Assembly (NCBI GenBank): GCA_965649825.1
Contig: OZ287707.1
Coordinates: forward strand, 434,001-498,000
DNA length: 64,000 nt
Direction: 5' to 3'
From: Penicillus capitatus
Lineage: Eukaryota > Chlorophyta
The notes under the pieces were generated by a model. It was not told the DNA's origin. It saw only the letters and a program-made list of their open reading frames with translations, and ran no database searches. Both the position numbers and the translations under genes were made by a program. This document shows positions 1-9,699 of the stretch, one piece after another; position 1 is the stretch's first letter, and each line of letters starts with the position of its first letter.

Positions 1-583
1 TTCTGGCCTCTCTTTGCAGAGACAGCTGACGTACACGACACCCATCACATCGCAGTACTCCTGACCACACCAGCTTTGATGTGACAGGAGACGGATGTGC
101 CACAGAGAGCAGTACAGACCATGTCTGTGATTTCGGAGCATTCGGGCAGAACATCGCAAGCGGTCACTCTCCTCTGCAGCACGAAATCCCAGAGCAGTAT
201 CTTCTCTTTCGTCGCCACCACGATCTGCACCGCCCTCTCATTCCATTCATCATGATCCGACAGACCACCTGCGTCGATGCCTCTCCTCCGAGTGTCGCGA
301 TTTTGATCACTCTGTGATGATGCGATTCGGAGATCCGTCGGGCCGTAAGGGCACTGTACACGTAGAGTCCCTTCTCTCCCGCCGTCGCCACGTACTTGCC
401 ATCGCGTGAGAACGTCGTTCCCCTTCCCACGATCCGTGCTCCGCCGTAGAAGGCAGACATGACCTTGTACAAATCCGCCTCGTCTTGGCGTCTGCTTTGC
501 TCTCTGACCACGCCGACACGGAACGCGATGTACGACAATTCAATCGGTGCCGAGATGAAGGGAATCGTGTCGGGTACGTCCAA
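1..583 (-). pseudogene. N-terminal fragment of a WD40 protein (WDR75/Utp17-like), frameshifted, runs off the left edge
   Basis: Reading leftwards from an ATG at 583, the translation has a typical first WD40 blade: RGTTFSRDGKYVATAGEKG, then VYSALTARRISES, then, after a one-base frame change near 230, VVATKEKILLWDF. This resembles the opening blades of U3 snoRNP/nucleolar WD40 proteins such as WDR75 (Utp17); that family name is inference from a short stretch. The frame change near position 230 and a stop near 45 suggest either a broken copy or a missed splice. The piece from about 321 to 598 is repeated at 16,842-17,118. The rest of the propeller would lie outside the window. Confidence 0.5.
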
Positions 584-598
584 TGCAGCAGTCCTATT

Positions 599-1436
599 TC
601 GTTCCTTTCATCCGTTCCATTTTTGGTTCCCTTCCAGTCAATGATTGAGACAAATGCGACGAAAGAGATGCAAGATTCTCCCAAGATGATGTGAGAAATG
701 CTCAGAGATACATCGCACTTCACTCCACCCGACGAGCTTACAGAATCCAGCGTCGATCCTCAAAAACAGGGCGAATCGATCGAGCCGTCGACACATGCCA
801 CATCCAAACTGCAGCGCTGTTAAATAACGAAAAAGGACGGCGGAGACTTAAACACCTCGTTGAATCGACGGAGCTTATAGAGAAAAGCGTTGCACCTCCT
901 TTCATCCTCCGTCCCGCCGCTCCTTTCAAACTCAATCAACTGGGCCGTCTTTTTCGCTAACTTGTTCGTGCTCTTTTGTCAAGTCATGCTAACAGTGGCA
1001 GGGATGGCAACACATCCGCGTGCCCCTGTGCCAGCAACGGTCGAAGGAAGGAGGCTTTATTTCGAAGAGTCCTTGAGACAACTGTAAGAAATAGAAACTG
1101 CTGTCATTGCTACACCACAGTTGCTGAAGAAATCAGGTGATAGAACCTCGGCCTCTGCTTTAATCGACGTTGACTTATGATGCAGATTCTCGTCCGTCCG
1201 TCCGTTGAACGACGAAGATGTTGACCGCGTTTTCCTTAACTGAAGCTATGAAGACGGCAGATCGATGTGATGTCGATCTTGTGCTGCAGAATGTAAAACC
1301 TATCCGCCTTTTCGCGTTTGCTGGATTGCGTCCACTTCTACGATGAACGCGTGCACAGTGATCGAACCTCCTCGTGAACTCGCCGCCAATGAACTGGGCC
1401 TACCTAATACAGGCAGGTCATCCATTTTCGTAATTC
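599..1436. other. No recognisable gene
   Basis: Only short overlapping reading frames without family resemblance are visible here. The sequence separates the WD40 fragment from the first palindromic leader. Confidence 0.5.
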
Positions 1437-1653
1437 TGTCGCGGCAGTACTACGGATCCGCTGCGCGTCCGACGCGACAGTATTGCATCAACAGTAGTAT
1501 TGGCGCGTTCTGATACGCTGCCGCGGTGACAGTACCATCGTGGCAGCGCGAAAGAACGCGCAGATACCATCGTACCTGTGTATAAAAGATCTTTCTCGTT
1601 GTTTTCTTTGTCAAAAAGAAAACAAACGAAAAAGATCTCTATACACTTAGAAA
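1437..1653 (+). repeat. Palindromic leader of the small-ORF family, copy A
   Basis: This stretch shares with 8,860-9,060 the string CTGTCGCGGCAGT and then GCGACAGTATTGC. An inverted repeat follows (GCGCGTTCT at 1503-1511, AGAACGCGC at 1553-1561, with inner GCTGCC/GGCAGC). A near-perfect 69-base hairpin comes next (GTGTATA at 1578-1584 pairing with TATACAC at 1640-1646; both arms carry AGATCT and GTTTTCTTT-type stems). TATAAAAG at 1581-1588 could be a TATA box. The ATG of the following gene is eight bases past the hairpin. Confidence 0.8.
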
Positions 1654-2100
1654 ATGCAACCAGTGACAATGACGGAAGCAAGAGCACAGCTGGGGGCGGC
1701 CAACTTCGACTGGGGGATGATCGGGCCGGTGCTGGCCAGGATGGTGGAACACGTGGGGAGGATTAACGGGGCGGTTCGCAGGCGTGGATCGGCGATAGCG
1801 CCGGTGCGTGGAAGGGATGATTTGAGGAATTGGGTGTATCTTTCGGTTCGGGATTCTTTGGCGATCGGCAACCAAGTGGGGGTGGTTACGTGGCGTGTCG
1901 TAATGAACCGTGTACTTGGGCGGTTAATTCACCATGGGGTTACGCAGCAAGGAAATGCAGTTCAAAGGGATGAACTTGTGTGGGAATTTCACCTCTTGTG
2001 TACGACAGTGAGAAGGCGAGGGGACATTCGGGCCATCGGAGATACCGTGGCAACACACTTTGTGGATTCGTTGTATGACTTATTCGATCCAAATGTGTAA
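1654..2100 (+). CDS. Small protein of an unrecognised multicopy family, copy A (intact, 148 aa)
   Basis: I do not recognise this protein. It is a single-exon frame of 148 residues, predicted mostly helical, with no signal peptide or membrane segment. Related sequences occur three more times in this window (9,144; 14,684; 15,290). Conserved features are PVTMTEA near the start, FDWGMIGPV around residue 18-26, GRDDLR around 54, SVRDSL around 64, a QRDELVWEF block around 105, and GDIRAIG followed by ATHFVDSLY near the C-terminus. The start is chosen because copies A and B both have ATG there, and copy C an ATG two codons before PVT. About 130 bases after the stop are also conserved with copies C and D (GGTTTGGTTGTTCAAGTTGCG). 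A mobile or virus-derived origin is possible but unproven. Confidence 0.6.
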   Translation: MQPVTMTEARAQLGAANFDWGMIGPVLARMVEHVGRINGAVRRRGSAIAPVRGRDDLRNWVYLSVRDSLAIGNQVGVVTWRVVMNRVLGRLIHHGVTQQGNAVQRDELVWEFHLLCTTVRRRGDIRAIGDTVATHFVDSLYDLFDPNV

Positions 2101-2239
2101 CGTCGTGGTTTGGTTGTTCAAGTTGCGGAAACGCGCACTGTCGCATCAACGTCGCCCATGCACAGAACGTCTCCGTCCGCATCAACGTTGCCCGCATAAA
2201 CTGCTTTGTTTTCGGACAATTGCGTGCCATGTGTCCCTC

Positions 2240-4320
2240 ACAGCGACACCTATAACTAGGATGATGCTGTTTTGGCATTTATCGTTTCCGCATCTTCAGC
2301 TTTTACTTTATCTACTTCTCCGAATTCCTCCGCGGCACATGCTAATTGGCATGGGGACACCCTTCAGTCGTGCTAACGTTTTAGAATCCTTCTTTCATGT
2401 CAAGTTGCTTTTAAGCTTTTACATCGTCATTTTCCAATTATTTAATGCTTAGCTGGTTGGCGCTCAATGTGTCTTGTTTGATAGCTCTGACTTTACACGT
2501 TAATGACTGCTAATTTGAAAAAAAAAACACTAATATTGTATCAAAGTTCTGTTTATTTCATGACAGGTGGACTCTTTTGACGACAGTTCCAGTGAAATGC
2601 TTCTGACTTCTTTGTCTAGATGTTCATTATCAAATCCGAGTCTTTGAAGGCGGATTTTTTGTCGGGATCGTGTTACCGCTTCGAAGAACTCGGAGTCGAA
2701 AGACGCGCGACCGACGACGTTAAAACGTACTCAGATGTCAGTACTGTCACACTAAGGCGCTATTCGTACGGGATGGTGACAGGACGGGACGTTGATTTAA
2801 ATGATAAACTTTACTGTCACTCCATCTTTTCGTGTCCTTGGTTGCGCGACGTAACCGTCGCCGCTGGGTCGCGGTAGAAGGCGTGAGTGAGGATGATTGG
2901 GAGTGAGTTCTTGTGAATTTCGCACTGAGGTTCTGTAGAAGCTTCTACAATCTCATTGTGAACACACTCTTGAACTTCAGCGGTTTTTCCTGATGTCACA
3001 TCAAGGATCGAGTATTCAAGCGAGGCTCAGACACACAAATCATCTTTCGCTCGAGATCTAAGTTTACACTTGTGTCTGTGAACCACCAACAAGCTGTTTC
3101 TGTTTGTCAACAAACATTCGCTGTCTATCGTCGTTGTAACAGGCTGTCTCTTCGCTGCTACCGTTGGCATGGCCTCCGATACTCTCGCCCATCTTCATCT
3201 TACCTTAAGATTTCCGACGCGCTTGTGAGATAAGCCAAGCCGGGAAGGACTCCGGTGACAATGCTCTTCCTCCTCAGTTCTCCGGCCAAGGTGGCGACAA
3301 AGGGGAAATACGAGTCGTCCATACAGAGGACGTCGAAAGACAGGTGGAGAAACAGGCTGCCGGAAAAGGGTTCTTCACAAGTACCAGGAATGCGAGATTA
3401 ATTAGAAGACGCTATCGCTGTTAAGTTCACGCGGTGGTTGAGGATTCACTAATCTTAAGAGCTAGCGGCTGCGAAGTTCGGGCTTCGCACCGTATCCATC
3501 ACCCGACCGTTATTGAATAGTCATGTCGGAGTCGGACACCCGTCGCGATCGATGGTCGACGCTCCAGTGTAGTTCTGCCACCATCCAACCGTCTCCGTTG
3601 GCAAGGTAAGGGGGCCGATACGACAGCTGCATCTCTAACAAGAATATAAATCAAAGATAGCAAAGGCTCTCCGAGAAACGATTCGGCTTTGCAAAAACCG
3701 CGCCAAAGAAACGCCGGCGACGTGGCTGGTTATGACACCATGAAAGACAAGCTTCAAATGCAACGTCAGAAATAGACGCCGAATCTGGCCACCTCTTCAT
3801 CGGCAGCTGCAGAACCAATGGGTAAGCAAATGATCAGCGGACAATCTCTTGAAACTTCGTCTGTTTGACAGCATCCTACAAAAGAAGCGCTACGTCATCG
3901 TGAAGCGATCGACAATCGCACTGCTGCATTGCATCCCCCGTTCCGTGCAAAGGAGACGTAGACACGAATTGAAGTGTCGGATAGAATGGGTCGTTCTTTG
4001 GACAGTTCGAGGCAGAGAATTCCACAGCGTGTGAATCCAACGGTCGCTTCAGTGTCTCAGATAAGAGTCGTGCCCACTACACCGAGGCCGGTGCTCAGTC
4101 ATACAAGTCTGCCGGTTCCAACAGTGCCCGCTGCTACATGAACACCAACTGACCTAGTTCCGCAAGCTGCAATCATTCAAGGTGTTGAAGGCCGTGATCA
4201 ACACAACATAGGACACAGATGGGGAAACATAATCCCATTTGCTGGCAGAGAAACACAGTTTGGCAATGGCTACGGACCGCTGAGGTCGAATGCCAGTCTG
4301 CCAGCCAGTTGACCCTTTGT
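2240..4320. other. Gene-poor stretch, nothing recognised
   Basis: No frame has clear family resemblance. Weak coding-like stretches exist near 3,240-3,420 (Gly/Gln/Lys-rich), near 3,640-3,740 and at 3,985-4,139 (Pro/Thr-rich), but none can be joined into a protein. They could be debris of a mobile element. Confidence 0.4.
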
Positions 4321-4324
4321 TCTT

Positions 4325-4851
4325 TTATTCTTTTGTCAACGAACTTCTCAGACAGATTGTCCTGTCGCCGTCAAAGGCAGCTTGTGTCTCTTTGAATTTC
4401 TCCTGGAGAGAGAAGATTTTCATGCAGGCCTTGTTTGCGTCTGACTCCACATCCATGCTGAACTGTTGTTCCTTTTGAAATAGTTGTTCGAGCCTCTCTT
4501 GCTCCGCGCTTGCCTTGCCACTCATTGCGCTTACGTGCGACATTCTTCTGTCGTTCTTCGACTTCCTGTCGAAGCTTCGCGACTTCTTCCAGACGAAGCC
4601 AGTCGATCGTTCTTCTCTTTTCGCGTAGCTCTTCTTGCACCTCGCACCTTTCTCGCAGCAAGGGCAAACGTGCCCGAAAAGGTCAACATTTCGTCTGTGT
4701 TCACCAACCAGTACCGGCTGTTGTCGTCATAATCGTCCGGCTGCGTCCACACAACTCGTCCGAGTAGTTCAGAATATACCCTTGCGTCTTCGCCCGCGTC
4801 AGTGATGATACTCTTAGCACGGAATTCTTCCAAAACATAGTTCCCGCGCAA
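4325..4851 (-). pseudogene. Coiled-coil gene remnant
   Basis: Three overlapping minus-strand frames each carry part of a charged heptad-rich protein: LREKRRTIDWLRLEEVAKL, RQEVEERQKNVARKRNE, then EQERLEQLFQKEQQFSMDV. They can be joined only by frame changes that are not obvious introns. An upstream stretch (VYSELLGRVVWTQPDDYDD) lies in a third frame. The pattern suggests a decayed gene or unrecognised splicing. No function can be assigned beyond coiled coil. Confidence 0.35.
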
Positions 4852-4937
4852 GCTTCACTCTTCCTGGCGACTCTGCTCTCTTCTACTTCGTCGTGCTCGG
4901 CGCATCCTTGCAATGCTTTCTTGAAATCCCTTGGTAC

Positions 4938-4955
4938 GTCTAGACGCGTCTAGAC
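4938..4955. repeat. Perfect 18-bp palindrome
   Basis: GTCTAGACGCGTCTAGAC reads identically on both strands. It lies in the gap before the STAND gene. No function can be inferred. Confidence 0.7.
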
Positions 4956-5359
4956 ACGGCTCGACTTCCGCACAGTAAGGCGCCACAATGCACACAGCAA
5001 ACGCGCAACGTCACACAGACGGAGGTGACCATTCAGCCCTCCAAAAAAGCTGGAGTAAAATAGACGAGCGCGCTTGTCGCCAAGAACAGGCGAGGCCCCA
5101 TGCGAAGGTGGCGAGGCAATCGACAGCACGACGACATCAAATACGTCACGGCAAGAATGCCAGCCATCTCTGCAGCAAAAGAAAATGACCCCAGATAAGG
5201 GCATTGTCTTGACCAACCGACAGCTCCATGAAGCGTGCCATCCAAATGACGCCCAAAGGACGCCCAGAAACGCCGACAAGAGTGAGAACTGGAGATCGAA
5301 GCCTTCTCCTGAACGACGCCAGGACAGAAGACGCTCTGATAAGAGGTTGGAGCTAACTC

Positions 5360-8300
5360 ATGTTCCGTGAAGGTGACGAGAAGTGTGATGTAGACGCCCG
5401 AGAATGGATCCGCCCCTCAAAGGAGCAGTGGTACATCCCTTACCATCGGGTCCCATCACCGTGTTGCACCGCCCAACGGGCGATCCGTGACGAATCCGGC
5501 GTTCCGACAGACGGTGCAGAAATGGTGGGACGAGAAGAGGAAGTGGGCACGATCTCTTCCTTGATCGAATCCGGTCGACATGTTGTCATGATCACCGGCC
5601 TTCCTGGTATTGGAAAGACAACGGTCGCCGCAACCGTCGCAGATGAGTTGCTCAGGAGCCAGATTCTGCAGAACATTCGCTATCTCAATCTCTCCAACGT
5701 GACCGAGCTCTCCGACGCTGTCTCCAGAATCGGAGCAGCTCTGAAGCATCCGATCTACCAGAGTGCCCTGAGCAGCGGTAAATCTGTCCTTCTCCGTCTC
5801 ATCCCTTACTCATTTCTGCAGGCGGATGGCAGAGGATCGATTGAAAAAACTGGTTAAAACGACACGGAAATACCCGTGCGCCGACGGGTTGGGTTCTGGA
5901 TGGACTGGATCATCTGTTCTTGGATTCCCATGAACGGCAGGGGCTGTTCGATATTCTGATGGAGATTTTGGAATTCTTTCCCCGGTTGCACATCATCATG
6001 GTCTGTTTGGAGGCTCCGAATCCTTCAGAAATGCCCTTCGTCGACGAAGTGATTCGGATCGGCCCTTTGCCGGAACAGGCTGCCTATCAATTCGCAGAGA
6101 GCCTTCTGGGCGGCGCGCTTTCGAAAGGGGAAGCTCGCCACTTAGTATCAGCCACGGCAGGATTCCCACTCGGCATCAAGATCGGCGGAAGCAGTATCTT
6201 GGCCGGCGGCTGCTCCGCCTCTCACTTGGAACAGCGTCTGGATCAGGTGAGGGATGGGGATGGTGTCGAAATGCGAGCTCCTTGGAATCGAGCACGCGAT
6301 ATGATTCGAGAAGGCATCTCAGCTTTGTCGCCAGAAGATCGACGTGGACTCATTCTCCTCTGTCAATGTCCTGATGCCTTTACTGTGGAACATGCAGCAG
6401 CTGTACTGGGTCAGTTACGCAAACCGACACAGACCTGGTCATTGCTGAGACGGCTAATGATGAGAGGCTTCGTTCGATACATGCTCACCGAAGGCAACCG
6501 CCCTGCGTCCACTGCACTGTCTTCTGACGCGTGTCTTTCTCTGCAGGGACCTATCGGTTAGAGGAGGCCGTTCTGGATGTGCTGACACATTGCACGGCCA
6601 TTCGAGATCGTGTCTCGAGGGAAGGCGAGTACGAGGCCGTGTCGCGAAATCTAGAGATCGATGAAGATCAGAGGGATGGAGCACGGGCGGGATTGGTGGT
6701 CTACTATCTTCGATTGCTGGATCGAGCGCTGATGGTCTTCCGTTCGGGTTCCCGTCTCTCAACATACCGTCTGCTCGAACAGGAGCGCGACGGTCTCGAA
6801 CGGTTCGTTCGGTACATAACGGAACCATCTGTCCGGCGAAAACTGCTGTCGACGGGATCCAAAGGAAAACTGCTGAAGCTGCTCAAGATCCTGAGCGATT
6901 TCGTCGTGGATGTGGGAAAGCACTACTTCACCTGGAACCAGGTACGCAACATCTGTGCTTCCATCGGATGGCTGTGGGAAGAAGACATGACGCCGATCTA
7001 CGACGAAGTGTCCTACAAGGTCCGCTTGGCGCTGGCCAATGCCTTGGCCTGCATCGGAGAGCGACGAGACGCCGAGATCATTCTGACCCAACTGGAGACG
7101 TACATCGACGGCCTGAACACGTGTACGGAGCGAGATCTCAAGGCGAAGGCGGATGTCCTGGTCCTCAGAGCCAAGATTCGGCATCTCGTCGGTCGCTACC
7201 CCGAAGCCGAGCGCTACTTTACTCAGGCACTGAATGCCCAGGAGAGTGCTTACGGGCGCGATCACTTCACCGCTAGTCGTACGTACTCACTTCTGGCCAC
7301 GGTCCAGCAGGTAGGTGCTACTGTCTGGTGGTCGAGATCGATGCGTTGTGTTTGTCTGTGCAGATTCTGCAGAAATTCGGCGACGCAGAGCATTCGTATG
7401 AATGCAGTTTGAAGATCAGAGTGTAACACATCGGCAAGAACGTCGTCGAAGCGCCGACGGTCATGCATAACTGGGCGTCGCTCAACCACAGACTGGGAAA
7501 CACGGCGAGGCAGGGGAGCTCTACACCAAGAGCCTCACTCTTCGGGAGAAATACCTGGGCCATCGCAACACCGAAGTCGCTTCCAGTCTGATCAGTCTGC
7601 CGGCCGTCAAGGCCTGCTGAGTCACTATGAGTATGCGCGAGGCCTCTACAGTCGAGCCCTGGCGATGTTAAAAGACGCCATCGACGAAGATCACCAGGCC
7701 GTGGCCTACGCATCGACAAGACTGGGGGTGTTGCTAGAGACGCAGAAATGCTATGACGAGGCGATCCAGCACTTTGCAGAGGCGCTGGTCATCGACGATC
7801 GAGTGTACGGAGAGAGACACGAACAGGTTCAGGGATCCATCGGCAGAATTCAGAGGGCGGCGCTAAAGCACGCGCAGACACTGCACACGTCTAAGCAACT
7901 CGTTCGATGGAAGGCGTGCATCGAAGATCTTCTGAAGAAGTACCGTTTCAAGTGGCCGGAACGGACGGGTCCGGACAGCAGGACTGGATTTGCTGTCGAC
8001 ACGTCTGCAGATCTGTTGGCGACCCCGCAGTCCATCTCAGTGGCCATTGATCCGGAGGCTTCTGGTCCGTCTGATATCAAGACGGAGACAACGACGTCTT
8101 TCCAGGAATTCGCACCGGCAGTCAAGGACCACACAGGTGTCGATTTGGATAGCACGCTCTATCTGAATAGCTCGGCCTTGCAACTGAATGTGGACTCGAC
8201 TAGCAGAGGTCCGCCTCCGCCTGGATTGCCCAGAACGGCAGGTGCGTATTCTGCCGATCCTCCGTCCCAAGAAGCTTCGGGTATGAAGAGATACTCGTCG

Positions 8301-8590
8301 ACCGACATCCCCAAGGCGTCGTCTTCGATCATGGGATCATCTCAGAACAGCGAGCTGAATTTTGGTCAGTACTCGGGACAGCCGGAGGGAAATCAGACCA
8401 TCGCTCACGCCTATTCACTCGTGCACGATAATTCTCAGTTCGGCGTGGCCAACACCAGCTCTCTGGAGACGACCATCTCTCCCAGAACCAATCAAGACAT
8501 CGCCTATCCGATCCCTGCCTCGTACGGCATCCCACCCTGCGCCCTGTCAGACAGCTCGCTGTGTGATCTAGGTCCTACGTCACATATCAC
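5360..8590 (+). pseudogene. STAND-type NB-ARC ATPase with kinesin-light-chain-like TPRs, disrupted
   Basis: The first exon has a MVGREEEV entry motif and a Walker A loop GLPGIGKTT (about residues 80-88); a Walker B-like WVLDGLDHLF follows. After a winged-helix-like stretch come several TPRs of the kinesin-light-chain type (YPEAERYFTQALNAQE; YDEAIQHFAEALVIDD) and a Ser/Pro-rich tail. Such proteins act as ligand-sensing switches, often in immunity; that role is family knowledge. Introns: about 5,780 onward, 6,494-6,546 (GC..AG) and 7,311-7,363. Damage: a frame change near 5,880, TAA at 7,424 inside a TPR, and one-base shifts near 7,497 and 7,600. The last frame reads straight into the palindromic repeats after 8,590, so the original C-terminus is probably lost. 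A sequencing-error explanation is possible for some shifts, since neighbouring long genes are intact. Confidence 0.65.
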
Positions 8591-8630
8591 AGTAAGGTTA
8601 GCTTTTATTATCTGTCATTACGAATTAAAA

Positions 8631-8663
8631 AACGGTTGTAATGTGTCACACATTACAACCGTT
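8631..8663. repeat. Perfect palindrome with 16-bp arms
   Basis: AACGGTTGTAATGTGT is followed by one C and its exact reverse complement. A smaller related hairpin (GGTTGTA / TACAACC) sits at about 8,684-8,704. Both lie at the junction between the STAND gene tail and the repeat leader of copy C. Confidence 0.85.
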
Positions 8664-8730
8664 ATTTTAGTTTTGTACATCGACGGTTGTAAGATCGTAC
8701 AACCGCAACATAAGGTACATCACGCGCTGT

Positions 8731-9143
8731 ACATCGGCGCAATACAGTCGCGTCGGACGCGCCGCGGATCCGAAGCGGCAGTGCGACGGATAAATGACGC
8801 GCCGCGTCCGACGCGACAGTATTGCGCAGATGTACGTGATGGCGCAATACTGTCGCGGCAGTGCGACGGATAACTGGCGCGTCCGATGCGACAGTATTGC
8901 GCAGATGTACGTGATGGCGCAATACTGTCGCGGCAGTGCGACGGATAAGTGGCGCGTCCGATGCGACAGTATTGCGTCTACTCTATACGCATCGACAGTA
9001 GTATTGGCGCGTTCTGCTGCGGTGGTATCGCCACTGCGGCAGCGTATCAGAACGCTCCGATACCATTATGGCTAGAATTTAGGGTTCTCTTTGAATTTTT
9101 TGTTGCAAAAAACAAACGTACAAAACCGTAACTACCAGCCATA
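8731..9143 (+). repeat. Palindromic leader of the small-ORF family, copy C, with 75-bp tandem repeats
   Basis: A 75-bp unit starts at 8,813, 8,888 and (partial) 8,963. Each full unit contains the perfect inverted repeat GCGACAGTATTGCGC ... GCGCAATACTGTCGC with a 14-base loop, then GGCAGTGCGACGGATAA. Downstream are an inverted repeat GCGTTCTG (9,009-9,016) / CAGAACGC (9,048-9,055) and CCATTATGGCT (9,063-9,073) / AGCCATAATGG (9,137-9,147), the latter enclosing the region just before the start codon. The order of elements matches copy A. Confidence 0.85.
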
Positions 9144-9596
9144 ATGGAGCCAGTGACTTTTTCAGAAGCCGTGCAACAGCTGGCGCGAACAAGATTCGAC
9201 TGGGATATGATCGAGCCGGTTATATCCGAGATGATGGAATACACGGGGAAGTTTGACACGTGGGATGCATTATTTTGTCCGCACTTTCCCCCGTTTCTGG
9301 GTAGGGATGAGTTGCGGGAGAACATGGGTCGCGCGGTTGGCGATTTCATGGAGATTGGCAATACGCCGCGGCAGTTTCGTGGAGAGTCGACAAGGACCGT
9401 CTGAATGCTCGGATGATTCATTGGGAGGTTATCACACAAGACAATGCGGACCAAAGGGATTGACTTTTGTGGGCGTTTTACCTTTTGTATCAAACGTTGA
9501 AAAAGCGATCGGACGTTCGGGCCATTGGAAAGCAAATGGCAACGAACTTTGTGGATTTTCTGTACACACTGAACACACTAGATTAAGGTCGCGGTT
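9144..9596 (+). pseudogene. Small-ORF family, copy C (frameshift and stop)
   Basis: The start MEPVTFSEAVQQLA and FDWDMIEPVISEMMEYTG align with copy A, as do GRDELREN and VGDFMEIGN. The frame closes at TGA 9,402. A one-base shift then restores ARMIHWEVITQDNADQRD, interrupted by an in-frame TGA at 9,461, and LLWAFYLLYQTLKKRSDVR, IGKQMATNFVDFLY up to TAA at 9,594. So this copy was once full length and has two disabling changes. The 3' flank after 9,596 is conserved with copies A and D. Confidence 0.75.
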
Positions 9597-9699
9597 TGGT
9601 TGTTCAAGTTGCGAAAAACGCGCGCTATCGCGTCAACAAAAAAGGCCCACCGCGCCAACGCCGATCGCGCACAAACCGCTTCCACGGAGTTAAATGGCG

